The notes beneath the pieces were generated by a model. It did no database searches and was not told where the DNA came from. It saw only the letters and a program-made list of their open reading frames with translations. From Rhodoferax bucti (GTDB taxonomy: Bacteria; Pseudomonadota; Gammaproteobacteria; Burkholderiales; Burkholderiaceae_C), in assembly GCF_005876985.1 (NCBI RefSeq), contig NZ_VAHD01000001.1:620001-684000 (forward strand): a DNA stretch of 64,000 bases, written 5' to 3'. Positions 9,871 through 18,658 of this stretch are shown here, in pieces. Both the position numbers and the translations under genes were made by a program. Numbering within the stretch: position 1 is the first letter of the stretch; each line of letters opens with the position of its first letter.

Positions 9871-10650
9871 TCAAGTCGAAAAAGGCGGCGGAGCCGGACG
9901 CACACTCACCTCCGCGCTATTGATTTTGAGAACGCCCGCCTCAGTATGCACCAGCAACACACCGCCGGCATCCACCCCTTTGGCGATGCCCTGGGTGCCA
10001 TCGGTACACACGACTGGCTGGCCGTACAGCAGGTCACGGGCATGGAACGCGTTGCGCAACGGTGCAAAGCCGCTGGACGAAAACGCAAGCACCGCGTGCA
10101 CCAGTGGTGCTGCCACGCGCTGCAACACGGTGGGCGCATCCAGCTCGGGCATCAGCTCCTGCAAGGCCGCAGGCGGGGTGCGCAAGCCATCGCCCTCGCG
10201 GGGCGTGATGTTGATGCCGATGCCGATCACCGCGTAGCGCTGATCGCCGGCACTCGCGGTTTCGATCAGGATGCCGGCGAGCTTGCGCCCCTGCCACCAG
10301 ACATCGTTGGGCCACTTGAGTTGCAGGTCCGGGTGCAGGCTTTGCACCACCGACAAGCCCACCGCCAGCGACAGGCCCGACCAATCCTGCGGCTGCAGGG
10401 GCAAGCCCAATGAGAAGGTGAGGGTGCCACCATCGCCTTGGGTATCGCTCTTCCAGTCCCGGCCCAGGCGACCGCGTCCGGCAGTCTGGCGCTCGCCGAC
10501 CAGCAGCACAGGATCGGTCAAGCCCCCACGGGCCCGGCGCATCAGCTCGGTGTTGGTGGAATCGACTTCTGACAGCACCTCCACACTGAAACCCGGGAGC
10601 ACGGCAAATACCTCCTCCCAAATCGCTTCAGCGGGCCAGCGCATGCTCAT
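9871..10650 (-). CDS. birA: Biotin--[acetyl-CoA-carboxylase] ligase
   Basis: 259 residues. It activates biotin as biotinyl-AMP and joins it to the carrier protein of acetyl-CoA carboxylase. The catalytic GRGRLGRDW loop is at 58-66 and KWPND near 113. The small C-terminal SH3-like domain ends at SAEVSVRP. It lacks the N-terminal helix-turn-helix found in enteric BirA, so it is the ligase-only class and cannot repress a bio operon. Its ATG overlaps the stop of the upstream SET gene (ATGA), implying translational coupling. Confidence 0.94.
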   Translation of the reverse strand: MSMRWPAEAIWEEVFAVLPGFSVEVLSEVDSTNTELMRRARGGLTDPVLLVGERQTAGRGRLGRDWKSDTQGDGGTLTFSLGLPLQPQDWSGLSLAVGLSVVQSLHPDLQLKWPNDVWWQGRKLAGILIETASAGDQRYAVIGIGINITPREGDGLRTPPAALQELMPELDAPTVLQRVAAPLVHAVLAFSSSGFAPLRNAFHARDLLYGQPVVCTDGTQGIAKGVDAGGVLLVHTEAGVLKINSAEVSVRPAPPPFST

Positions 10651-11135
10651 CTTTTAGGGGCAAGAAGGGTGCCGCGGCAGTTGGCGCTGCCGCACCAGCA
10701 GGGGTATTCGGCCTTGAGTTTGGCGGTGTAGCGCTCTTCAAGAATGAGGCCGTAGTCGTAGTTCAGCTCTTCGCCCGCGCGGATATTGCGCAAGGCCTTG
10801 ATGAATACCCGCCCGTCTTCCTCGTCGGCGATGCAGTTGCCGTCACACGAATGGTTGATCCAGCGGGAGGAGTTGCCGCCGTACAAGGCATCAATGACCG
10901 AGCCGTCTTCCAATGAGAAATAGAAGGTGTGGTTCGGGTCTTGGGGGTCGTGGGGGTGGCGGTCCTGGGCTTCCTGCCAGCTGATGACCTCGCCCACATA
11001 CTCAATGATGGTTTCACCTTCGGCAATGTCCTGCAGTGCGAACACCCCCTTGCCATGCACCCCGGAGCGCCGGGTCTGAATGCGGCGCTGGCTGGAGGAT
11101 GCGACGGCGGAAGATTTCACAGGGGTTTTTGCCAC
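10647..11135 (-). CDS. SET-domain protein-lysine methyltransferase
   Basis: 162 residues from a GTG start; no in-frame ATG gives a full domain. The SET signature is complete: SGVHGKGVFA at the start, INHSC at 93-97, and ELNYDYG at 123-129. A post-SET cysteine cluster CWCGSANC (C146, C148, C153) probably binds zinc. The enzyme would transfer methyl from SAM to lysine on an unknown protein. A much longer upstream frame is an antisense shadow of topB. It is divergent from topB, about 100 bases apart, and overlaps birA by four bases. Confidence 0.85.
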   Translation of the reverse strand: MAKTPVKSSAVASSSQRRIQTRRSGVHGKGVFALQDIAEGETIIEYVGEVISWQEAQDRHPHDPQDPNHTFYFSLEDGSVIDALYGGNSSRWINHSCDGNCIADEEDGRVFIKALRNIRAGEELNYDYGLILEERYTAKLKAEYPCWCGSANCRGTLLAPKR

Positions 11136-11165
11136 GGCACAAAAATTTGGTATGGTGAATCGTAT

Positions 11166-11218
11166 GGGCGCGCATGTGTGCGTGCCTGCGTGTGCAAGTG
11201 CGCGCCTGCGCGCACGCG
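11166..11218. other. Alternating purine-pyrimidine tract (Z-DNA-prone) before topB
   Basis: About 50 bases composed almost wholly of GC, GT/CA and CG steps, including GCGCGCATGTGTGCGTGC and GCGCGCACGCG. It lies in the SET/topB divergent promoter region, 20 bases before the topB start. Such tracts can flip to left-handed DNA under negative supercoiling; a role here is inference. Confidence 0.5.
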
Positions 11219-11237
11219 AGAACTGGATTGTAGTCAG

Positions 11238-14213
11238 ATGAAAACACTTGTTATTGCGGAAAAGCCGTCGGTCGCCCAAGACATCGTGCGTGCACTCACA
11301 CCGGTGGCCGGCAAGTTTGAGAAACATGATGAGTACTTCGAGAGCGACACCTATGTCGTCTCCAGCGCCGTAGGCCACCTGGTCGAGATCCAGGCGCCTG
11401 AGGCTTATGACGTCAAGCGCGGCAAATGGAGCTTTGCGCAGCTGCCGGTCATCCCCCCCCACTTCGACCTCAAGCCCGTCGACAAAACCAAGACACGCCT
11501 GAACGCCGTGGTCAAGCTGGCCAAACGCAAGGATGTGGACAAAATCGTCAACGCCTGTGACGCGGGCCGCGAAGGAGAGCTGATCTTCCGCCTGATCGAG
11601 CAATACGCTGGTGGCGCCAAGCCACTGGGCAAGCCGGTGAGCCGCTTGTGGCTGCAGTCCATGACGCCCCAGGCCATCCGCGATGGCTTTGACAACCTGC
11701 GCACCAACGCCCAGATGCAACCCCTGGCCGACGCCGCCCGCTGCCGGTCGGAAGCCGACTGGCTGGTAGGCATCAACGGCACCCGCGCGATGACGGCCTT
11801 CAACAGCCGCGACGGTGGCTTCTTCCTGACCACCGTGGGTCGGGTGCAGACACCTACCTTGTCCGTGGTGGTGGAGCGCGAAGAGCTGATCCGCAAGTTC
11901 GTGAGCCGCGACTATTGGGAAGTGCACGCCACCTTTGCCGCCCAGGCCGGTGAGTACCCTGCCAAGTGGTTCAACCCTGCGCACAAGAAGGATGTCGGCA
12001 CGGGGGAGGGGCCCGGTGCCACCGGTCCGGACGCGGAGAAGAAGGCCGACCGCGTATGGTCCCTGGCCGAAGCCAAGGCGATTGCAGACGCCGTGCGCGG
12101 CCAGCAGGCCACGGTCACAGAAGAGAGCAAGCCCACCACCCAGGCTTCGCCTTTGCTGTTTGACCTGACCAGCTTGCAACGTGAAGCCAACGGCAAGTTC
12201 GGCTTCTCCGCCAAAACCACCTTGCAGATTGCCCAGAGCCTCTACGAGCGTCACAAGGCCTTGACCTACCCGCGTACCGATTCGCGCAACCTGCCCGAAG
12301 ACTATGTGCCGGTCGTCAAAAAGACGTTCGAGATGCTGGCCGACAGCGATATGCGCCATCTGGCGCCGCACGCCCTGGTCGCACTGAATAACAACTACAT
12401 CCGCCCCACCAAACGCGTCTTCGACAACGCCAAGGTGTCAGATCACTTTGCGATCATCCCCACCCTGCAAGCGCCCAGCGGCCTGAGCGAGGCGGAGCAA
12501 AAGCTGTACGACTTGGTGGTACGCCGCTTCATGGCGGTGTTCTTCCCCAGCGCGGAATACCAGGTCACCACCCGCATCACCACCGCTGCCCAGCACGCCT
12601 TCAAAACAGAAGGCAAGGTACTGGTCAAGCCGGGCTGGTTGGCCATCTACGGCAAAGAAGCCGCCGCTGAAGTGGAAGACGCCAAAGAAGGCGACAAGGG
12701 CCAGAACCTGGTGCCCGTGGCGCCCGGCGAAAAGGTCAAGGGCGACCCGGTAGACCCCAAGGGCCTCAAGACCAAACCACCTGCACGCTACTCCGAAGCC
12801 ACGCTGCTCGGCGCGATGGAAGGTGCCGGCAAAACCGTGGAAGACGACGAGCTGCGCGAAGCCATGCAAGAGAAGGGCCTGGGCACACCAGCCACCCGCT
12901 CCAGCATCATCGAAGGTCTGATCGCAGAAAAGTACATGCTGCGCGAAGGCCGCGAGCTGATTCCCACCGCCAAATCCTTCCAGCTCATGACGCTTCTGCG
13001 CGGCCTGGATGTGCAGGAACTGACGAAGGCCGAACTCACCGGCGAATGGGAATACAAGCTCGCCCAGATGGAGCAGGGCAAGCTCAGCCGTGAAAAGTTC
13101 ATGGCCGAGATCGCCGCCATGACCGAGCACATGGTCCGGAAAGCCAAGGAATACGACCGCGACACCATCCCCGGTGACTACGCCACGCTCGCAGCTCCGT
13201 GCCCCAACTGTAGTGGCATCGTGAAGGAAAACTACCGCCGCTACACCTGCACCGGTGCAGACGGTCACAGCGAAGGATGCGGCTTCTCGTTCGGCAAGTC
13301 TCCCGCAGGCCGCACTTTTGAGCTGGCCGAGGTGGAGCAGTTCCTGCGCGACAAACACATTGGCCCGCTGGACGGTTTCCGCTCCAAAGCCGGCTGGCCT
13401 TTTGTGGCCGAGATGGTCATCAAGTTTGATGAAGAGGCCAAGAACTACAAACTGGAGTTCGACTTCGGCGACGACAAGGCCGGCGAAGAAGACGGCGAGA
13501 TCATCGACTTCAGCACGCAAACTGCGCTGGGCGCCTGCCCCAAGTGCGGCGGCAACGTCTTCGAGCACGGCAAGAACTACGTGTGCGAAAAATCGGTGCC
13601 CACCGATGCACAGGCCACCCCGAGCTGCGACTTCAAGAGCGGCCAGATCATCCTGCAGCAACCCATTGAGCGCGAGCAGATGCAAAAGCTGCTGGCCACC
13701 GGCAAGACCGACATGCTGGAGAAATTTGTCTCCATGCGCACCCGCCGCAACTTCAAGGCCATGCTGGCTTGGGATGCGACCGAAGGCAAAGTGAACTTCG
13801 AGTTCGCCCCCTCCAAGTTCCCTCCCCGCAAAACGGCCTACAAAGCAGCTGCAAAAACCACAGCCGCTACAAAAACAGGAGCTGCTCGCGCAGGTTCTGC
13901 GGGCGCTGCAGCCAAAAAATCCCCTGCAAAGAAAGCTGCTGCCGTCAAAGAGGCCAAGCCCAAAGCCCCGCGCAAAACCACGGCCGCCAGCGGCAAGCAG
14001 CCCAGCGCCGAGTTGGCCGCGGTGATCGGCGCCGAGCCGATTGCGCGCCCACAGGTCATGAAAAAGCTGTGGGACTACATCAAGGCCAACGGCCTGCAAG
14101 ACGCCAAGGACAAGCGCAGCATCAATGCCGATGCCAAGCTGCTCGCGGTGTTCGGCAAGCCGCAGGTCACCATGTTTGAGTTGGCCGGCATTGCGGGCAA
14201 GCACCTGAGTTGA
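11238..14213 (+). CDS. topB: DNA topoisomerase III with C-terminal zinc ribbons and SWIB domain
   Basis: 991 residues, far longer than the ~650 of Escherichia coli TopB. The toprim domain begins MKTLVIAEKPSVAQDIV and has CDAGREGELIF. The catalytic tyrosine is Y344 in LTYPRTDSRNLP. Two CxxC zinc ribbons start near residues 653 (CPNC) and 764 (CPKC). A Lys/Ala-rich linker (about 870-920) follows, then a SWIB/MDM2-like domain from about 924 to the end. It relaxes and decatenates single-strand-containing DNA. The linker includes an in-frame copy of the dispersed repeat. The ATG gives the family N-terminus. Confidence 0.94.
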   Translation: MKTLVIAEKPSVAQDIVRALTPVAGKFEKHDEYFESDTYVVSSAVGHLVEIQAPEAYDVKRGKWSFAQLPVIPPHFDLKPVDKTKTRLNAVVKLAKRKDVDKIVNACDAGREGELIFRLIEQYAGGAKPLGKPVSRLWLQSMTPQAIRDGFDNLRTNAQMQPLADAARCRSEADWLVGINGTRAMTAFNSRDGGFFLTTVGRVQTPTLSVVVEREELIRKFVSRDYWEVHATFAAQAGEYPAKWFNPAHKKDVGTGEGPGATGPDAEKKADRVWSLAEAKAIADAVRGQQATVTEESKPTTQASPLLFDLTSLQREANGKFGFSAKTTLQIAQSLYERHKALTYPRTDSRNLPEDYVPVVKKTFEMLADSDMRHLAPHALVALNNNYIRPTKRVFDNAKVSDHFAIIPTLQAPSGLSEAEQKLYDLVVRRFMAVFFPSAEYQVTTRITTAAQHAFKTEGKVLVKPGWLAIYGKEAAAEVEDAKEGDKGQNLVPVAPGEKVKGDPVDPKGLKTKPPARYSEATLLGAMEGAGKTVEDDELREAMQEKGLGTPATRSSIIEGLIAEKYMLREGRELIPTAKSFQLMTLLRGLDVQELTKAELTGEWEYKLAQMEQGKLSREKFMAEIAAMTEHMVRKAKEYDRDTIPGDYATLAAPCPNCSGIVKENYRRYTCTGADGHSEGCGFSFGKSPAGRTFELAEVEQFLRDKHIGPLDGFRSKAGWPFVAEMVIKFDEEAKNYKLEFDFGDDKAGEEDGEIIDFSTQTALGACPKCGGNVFEHGKNYVCEKSVPTDAQATPSCDFKSGQIILQQPIEREQMQKLLATGKTDMLEKFVSMRTRRNFKAMLAWDATEGKVNFEFAPSKFPPRKTAYKAAAKTTAATKTGAARAGSAGAAAKKSPAKKAAAVKEAKPKAPRKTTAASGKQPSAELAAVIGAEPIARPQVMKKLWDYIKANGLQDAKDKRSINADAKLLAVFGKPQVTMFELAGIAGKHLS
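13865..13917 (+). repeat. Dispersed hairpin repeat, copy 3 (inside topB)
   Basis: GCTACAAAAACAGGAGCTGC, then TCGCGCAGGTTCTGCGGGCGCTGCAG, follows the repeat pattern. It is read in frame as part of the Lys/Ala linker between the last zinc ribbon and the SWIB domain. More diverged than the intergenic copies, as expected for a coding copy. Confidence 0.55.
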
Positions 14214-14259
14214 GGACGGGTTAAGCAAACCTTCATACACACGAGGCAGACTGCGCGCC

Positions 14260-15204
14260 ATGCAATTCATTGAACAAGACGACGAGTCCGAACACGCACT
14301 ACATAGCGCAGCGGAGCGTGCCGCCGTGGCCTCGCGCAGCACCTGGGTGAGCGTGGTGGTCAATGTGGTGCTCAGCACGGTGCAAATCGTGGTGGGCATC
14401 GCGGCCAAATCGCAAGGTCTGGTGGCAGACGGTATCCATTCGCTGTCTGATCTGGTGTCCGACTTCGTGGTGCTGATTGCCAACCACTTCAGCCGCAAGG
14501 ATGCGGACGAAGACCACCCCTACGGCCACCACCGGTTTGAAACCGCTGCCTCACTCGCGCTGGGCGTGATTCTGCTTACCGTGGGCTTGGGCATGGTGTG
14601 GTCCGCCGTGGGCAAGCTGCAGACGCCGGAGAGCATTCCCACCGCCCACGCCAGTGCGCTGTGGGTGGCCGGTGCGGCGCTGGTGTTCAAAGAACTGCTG
14701 TTCCGCTACATGCTGGCGGCTGCCAAGCGGGTCAAATCGAGCATGCTGGTGGCCAACGCGTGGCACGCACGCTCCGACGCCGCGTCCTCCCTCGTGGTCG
14801 GGCTGGGCCTGATCGGCAATTTGATGGGCTACCCGCTGCTGGACCCGCTGGCCGCCTTGGTGGTGGGCCTCATGGTCAGCAAAATGGGCTGGAGCTTCGG
14901 CTGGGATGCGCTGCACGACCTGATGGACCGCGCCGTGGATGAAGAAGAGGTGGAAGCCATTCGCGCCACCCTGAAAGCCACCCCCGGTGTGGCCGGTGTG
15001 CACGATGTACGCACCCGCAAGATGGGCGACATGGTGGTGGCCGATGCCCACATTGAAGTGGACGCCAAACTCACCGTCGAGGAGGGCCACAACATCGCGG
15101 TGGCGGCCCGCCTGGCGGTGCTCAAACGCCACCGGGTACTCAACCTGATGACCCATGTGGACCCGGCCCACCGGCCGGATGCAGACCACCAGCCGGTGGC
15201 CTGA
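14260..15204 (+). CDS. Cation diffusion facilitator family transporter
   Basis: 314 residues. Six membrane helices are followed by a cytoplasmic C-terminal domain of about 80 residues. The helix-2 metal site is ADGIHSLSD, and a second is in helix 5 (AWHARSDAASS). Histidines in HPYGHHRFE and the C-terminal DAHIEVDAKLTVEEGH are usual for CDF proteins. It exports divalent metal (Zn2+, Fe2+, Mn2+ or Cd2+) in exchange for protons; the metal cannot be told from sequence. It follows topB by 46 bases on the same strand. Confidence 0.92.
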   Translation: MQFIEQDDESEHALHSAAERAAVASRSTWVSVVVNVVLSTVQIVVGIAAKSQGLVADGIHSLSDLVSDFVVLIANHFSRKDADEDHPYGHHRFETAASLALGVILLTVGLGMVWSAVGKLQTPESIPTAHASALWVAGAALVFKELLFRYMLAAAKRVKSSMLVANAWHARSDAASSLVVGLGLIGNLMGYPLLDPLAALVVGLMVSKMGWSFGWDALHDLMDRAVDEEEVEAIRATLKATPGVAGVHDVRTRKMGDMVVADAHIEVDAKLTVEEGHNIAVAARLAVLKRHRVLNLMTHVDPAHRPDADHQPVA

Positions 15205-15233
15205 CTCAAAACCCCTAGTTAGTGACTTCGGGC

Positions 15234-15842
15234 TCAGTGCCCGGTGTTCTGGTGGCTGCTGTTGAGCAGCTTGTCGGTGTACGCAATGGCAATGGCCGAG
15301 AACAAGAAAGTGATGTGGATGGCCGTCTGGGCAATCAACACCTTCTCGTCGTAATTGGCGGCGTTGATGAAGGTCTTGAGCAGGTGGATGGAGCTGATGC
15401 CGATGATGGCGGTGGCCAGCTTCACCTTGAGCACCGAGGCGTTCACATGGCTCAGCCACTCGGGTTGGTCGGGGTGGCCGTCCAGGTCCATGCGGCTCAC
15501 AAAGGTCTCGTAGCCGCCCACGATCACCATGATCAGCAGGTTGGAGATCATCACCACGTCAATCAGCGCCAGCACCACCAGCATGATGATGGTCTCGTTC
15601 AACGCGGGCACGGGCACATCCGACTTGTAGCCGATGCTGGACACCAAGGCCTGCAGCGCGGTCTGGCTGCCGAAAGCGGCTTCCAGCAGGTGCACCAGCT
15701 CCACCCAGAAGTGAAACACGTACACGCCCTGCGCGGCGATCAGGCCCAGGTACAGGGGCAGCTGCAACCAGCGGCTGGCAAAAATGAAGTTCGGAATAGG
15801 GCGCAATTTGGGGCTCTTGGGAGTGGATTCAGGGGATGTCAT
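15234..15842 (-). CDS. UPF0114 / YqhA-family membrane protein
   Basis: 202 residues with four predicted helices. The family signature segments are [17 protein letters not shown] near the N-terminus and [20 protein letters not shown] in the middle, followed by the SSIHLLKTF region. Function of the family is not established. It is transcribed convergently with the CDF gene and stands between that gene and the sugar operon. Confidence 0.87.
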   Translation of the reverse strand: MTSPESTPKSPKLRPIPNFIFASRWLQLPLYLGLIAAQGVYVFHFWVELVHLLEAAFGSQTALQALVSSIGYKSDVPVPALNETIIMLVVLALIDVVMISNLLIMVIVGGYETFVSRMDLDGHPDQPEWLSHVNASVLKVKLATAIIGISSIHLLKTFINAANYDEKVLIAQTAIHITFLFSAIAIAYTDKLLNSSHQNTGH

Positions 15843-15921
15843 GGAGTTTTCCGTTGGATGGTGCCGGGCACCGTGTGCGCCGGCATTGTAAAAAAGCGGG
15901 GCATACCCCTACGCGGCGGTG

Positions 15922-16716
15922 CTAGGTAACGATAAAAAAGCACTGGCTACCTTGCCAATGCGCGCCGGATGCGAGCTGCACCGGAACGCCGACAAAAGCA
16001 GCCTCCACACACAGGAAGCGCGCATAGCCCCCAGCGGGCAGGTCGGCCATCACGGCCTGCGGCCCGGGGTTCCAGACCACGGCGTCGGTAAAGCCCTCGT
16101 GGGCCAGGTCCAGCGCGCTGGCAGGGCTGCGCAGGGCAAATGGGCCGGGCACGGATTCAAACAAGTGGTCAATCGGCTCGGCCAGCGACAAGACCTCGCC
16201 CTGCGGCAAGACACCGATCAGCGTGGTCCGGGTCACGTCGCCCACCTCCAAGTAGGTGTGTAGCGCGGCATGAAAGCTCAAGGGGCTGCTGCCGGTGTTG
16301 TGCACGGCCAGCGTCATGCGCAGGCCGGCCGGCACCAAGGCCACAGTCAAGGTACATGCACAGTCATGCGGCCACAAAGGCGTCTCGTGCGCAGCGTGCT
16401 GCATGCGGAAGACCAGCTGCGGCTCGGCAGAGGTCCCATCCGAGGGCACCCATTCCCATACACGGGTGCGCGCAAAACCATGGCGCATGATGGGGCCACG
16501 CTCGTTGAACTGCGGAAAAATCACCGGTACACCGCCGCGCACCGCTTGGGGGCCGGCCAGCGCAGAGGCCGGGCTGCGATACAGGCGCTCCACACCTTGC
16601 GCATCCACCCACGAGATCACCTGGGCGCCACGCAAGAGCACAGTCACCGAATCGCCTGCGGGGCCTCGCAGCTGGACTGCGGGGGCCCCTTCCATCATCA
16701 AAGTCTGAACATGCAT
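15922..16716 (-). CDS. D-hexose-6-phosphate mutarotase (YeaD-like aldose epimerase)
   Basis: 264 residues of the aldose 1-epimerase beta-sandwich fold. GGVPVIFPQF near residues 61-70 and MRHGFAR near 77 match the YeaD subgroup, which interconverts alpha and beta anomers of hexose 6-phosphates. It is the last gene of the seven-gene sugar operon, nine bases after the SIS gene. That position suits a product-side step on glucosamine- or fructose-type 6-phosphates. Confidence 0.86.
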   Translation of the reverse strand: MHVQTLMMEGAPAVQLRGPAGDSVTVLLRGAQVISWVDAQGVERLYRSPASALAGPQAVRGGVPVIFPQFNERGPIMRHGFARTRVWEWVPSDGTSAEPQLVFRMQHAAHETPLWPHDCACTLTVALVPAGLRMTLAVHNTGSSPLSFHAALHTYLEVGDVTRTTLIGVLPQGEVLSLAEPIDHLFESVPGPFALRSPASALDLAHEGFTDAVVWNPGPQAVMADLPAGGYARFLCVEAAFVGVPVQLASGAHWQGSQCFFIVT

Positions 16717-16725
16717 GCACCCAGT

Positions 16726-17748
16726 TTATCGGGTGCTTGTGACTTTCGAGAGATGGGGCGGCTGGTCCGGGTCCAGCCCCCGTGCGCGGGCCACGGCTTC
16801 CACCAGCAAGTAAAAACTCTGGATGGCGGTGATCGGGTCCAGGTCCTCCTGCGGCGCGGTGGCCAAGGTGAGGTCCCGCTCTGCCACATCGGCCGGCGCG
16901 GCCAGCAACACCCGTGCGCCACGGCCGCGCATCTCGGCGGCGAGGGCAATCAGGCTGGGCTGGGCCGGGCCACGCAGGGCGAAGATCAACATGGGGTAGT
17001 TGTCGTTCACCAGCGCCATGGGGCCGTGTTTGACCTCGGCCCCGCTGAAGGCCTCGGCCTGGATGCCGCAGGTCTCCTTGAACTTGAGAGCAGCCTCCTG
17101 CGCAATCGCCAGACCCGGGCCGCGCCCAATCACCATGAGCTGGCTGGCGGTGCGCAAAGGCTCTACTGCAGCGCTCCAATCCTGCTGACAAGCCTCGTCC
17201 AGCGCCGCAGGCAGTGTCTTGAGCGCATCGAGTAAGTCCGCATGCGCGCCCCAGTGGCTGGCCAGCCGTGCACCGGCTACCAGACCACAAATAAAACTCT
17301 TGGTGGCCGCCACACTTTTCTCAGGGCCGGCGTGCAAGGGCATAGCCCAATCCACCGCCTGCGCCAGGGGCGAGCTGATGTCATTCACCAGTGCCACCGT
17401 GGTCGCCCCGGCTTTTTCAAACACCTGCATGGGCTCATACAAATCGGGGCTGCGGCCGGACTGCGAGATGGACACGGCCAGCACCCGCTGCCGCGCCATC
17501 GGCGCCTTGTACAGAGTGAGCAGCGACATGGGCAGCGAGGTCACCAGCTGCCCGGTGCGCGACATCACCAGGTAGGCGAAGTAGGCGGCCGCGTGGTCCG
17601 AGCTGCCACGGGCAATCGTCACCGCACCCTGGGGCGGCAAAGCCCGCAGAGCGGCTCCCAGCGCGGCATAGCGACCTTCATCGCCCGCCAGTTGTTGCGC
17701 CACCTGGCGCGCCGAGGACAAGGCCTCTTGCAACATCAATGTTGTCAT
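16726..17748 (-). CDS. SIS-domain protein, probable glucosamine-6-phosphate deaminase (NagB-II/GlmS-like)
   Basis: 340 residues with two SIS sugar-isomerase domains. ARGSSDHAA and SISQSGRSPD mark the first; GRGPGLAIAQEAALKFKE and AFSGAEVKHGPMAL mark the second. The protein resembles the isomerase half of GlmS without the glutaminase half, as in the NagB-II class. Likely reaction: glucosamine 6-phosphate to fructose 6-phosphate plus ammonia. The start used has GAGATTCCGGA upstream; an ATG 18 bases earlier is an alternative. It sits between the sugar kinase and the mutarotase. Substrate is inferred from context. Confidence 0.86.
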   Translation of the reverse strand: MTTLMLQEALSSARQVAQQLAGDEGRYAALGAALRALPPQGAVTIARGSSDHAAAYFAYLVMSRTGQLVTSLPMSLLTLYKAPMARQRVLAVSISQSGRSPDLYEPMQVFEKAGATTVALVNDISSPLAQAVDWAMPLHAGPEKSVAATKSFICGLVAGARLASHWGAHADLLDALKTLPAALDEACQQDWSAAVEPLRTASQLMVIGRGPGLAIAQEAALKFKETCGIQAEAFSGAEVKHGPMALVNDNYPMLIFALRGPAQPSLIALAAEMRGRGARVLLAAPADVAERDLTLATAPQEDLDPITAIQSFYLLVEAVARARGLDPDQPPHLSKVTSTR

Positions 17749-17767
17749 TCCGGAATCTCTTTTCATG

Positions 17768-18658
17768 TCATTGCATACACAGGGTCAGGGCGCCGTCCAT
17801 GGCGTCACCCTGCGGTGGCACCACACACGTACCCACCAAAGCACTGAGCCGAGGCGCCAGTCGCTGCCCCACGCTGCCGGCCACCACCAAGGGCAGCGTG
17901 TGGGTAGGGTCCACGGCACGGGCCAATGCTTCAAGCTGGTGCAGGGCCCGCTCCAGCAGCCGGGCGGCGTCAGGGTCGGACGCCTCGAGCGAAAAAATCA
18001 GGGGCGTGAGGCTGGCGTACTCGCCTTGCCCCGCCGCGCCACACCAGGCCAACAAGGCCTCGGGCGTGCCACCGGTGGCTTGCAATACGGCGCGCGTCAG
18101 AGGCCCCGGCAAAGCACGGCCGTCCAGCGCGCGTTGGGTAAGGTTGATGGCTTGCAGGCCCAAGTCGGCACCGCTGCCCTCATCACCACTCGGGAAGCCC
18201 CAACCACCGCTGGTGCGGCGCTGCCCGTCCGGCAGCAAGGCCAGGCCCACCGCACCGGTGCCTACGATGACCAACGCACCCGGGTGCCCGCCATGCGCAC
18301 CCAGCAGCGCCGTGACCGCATCGGACTCCAGCTTCAAGGTGGCATAGCCCGGATCGGCGGCCAGACACTCGGCATGCCATGCCGCATTGTTGGCCCCGGC
18401 CAAGCCCAGCCCCAAAGCACAGTTGGCCGGCACCGGCTGCGGCCAGCCGGCTTGCAAGCGGCCCTCCGTCGCTTGGGTAACAGCTTGCGTAATATGGCGC
18501 CAGGCCTGCGCAATGCCCTGGGTCAGGCCCGAGGCACCGGCCTTGCCTTCGCCCACCACCACGCCGCTGCGATGCACCACCCGCGCACGGGTACTGGTGC
18601 CGCCGCCATCAATGCCAATGGCGTAATGGATGTGAGGCGGCAGCGACTCAACGCGCAT
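17768..18658 (-). CDS. BadF/BadG-family sugar kinase, probable N-acetylglucosamine kinase
   Basis: 296 residues of the ASKHA fold. The phosphate-1 loop IGIDGGGTSTRARV is at about 14-27, the second loop is VIVGTGAVGLAL, and the adenosine motif is VVAGSVGQRLAP. BadF-type kinases in amino-sugar operons phosphorylate N-acetylglucosamine, or glucosamine, at the 6-OH. It overlaps the ATPase gene by 11 bases and precedes the SIS gene, matching an import, phosphorylate, deaminate order. Substrate is inferred. Confidence 0.85.
   Translation of the reverse strand: MRVESLPPHIHYAIGIDGGGTSTRARVVHRSGVVVGEGKAGASGLTQGIAQAWRHITQAVTQATEGRLQAGWPQPVPANCALGLGLAGANNAAWHAECLAADPGYATLKLESDAVTALLGAHGGHPGALVIVGTGAVGLALLPDGQRRTSGGWGFPSGDEGSGADLGLQAINLTQRALDGRALPGPLTRAVLQATGGTPEALLAWCGAAGQGEYASLTPLIFSLEASDPDAARLLERALHQLEALARAVDPTHTLPLVVAGSVGQRLAPRLSALVGTCVVPPQGDAMDGALTLCMQ

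Noticed and set aside
11136..12371. Long N-terminal extension of the SET gene frame
   Set aside because: The extension is antisense to topB and unlike any SET protein; the GTG at 11135 gives the normal domain.
12438..14498. 686-residue minus-strand open frame over topB
   Set aside because: Antisense shadow of topB; Gly/Ala/Cys/Phe-rich with no recognisable domain.
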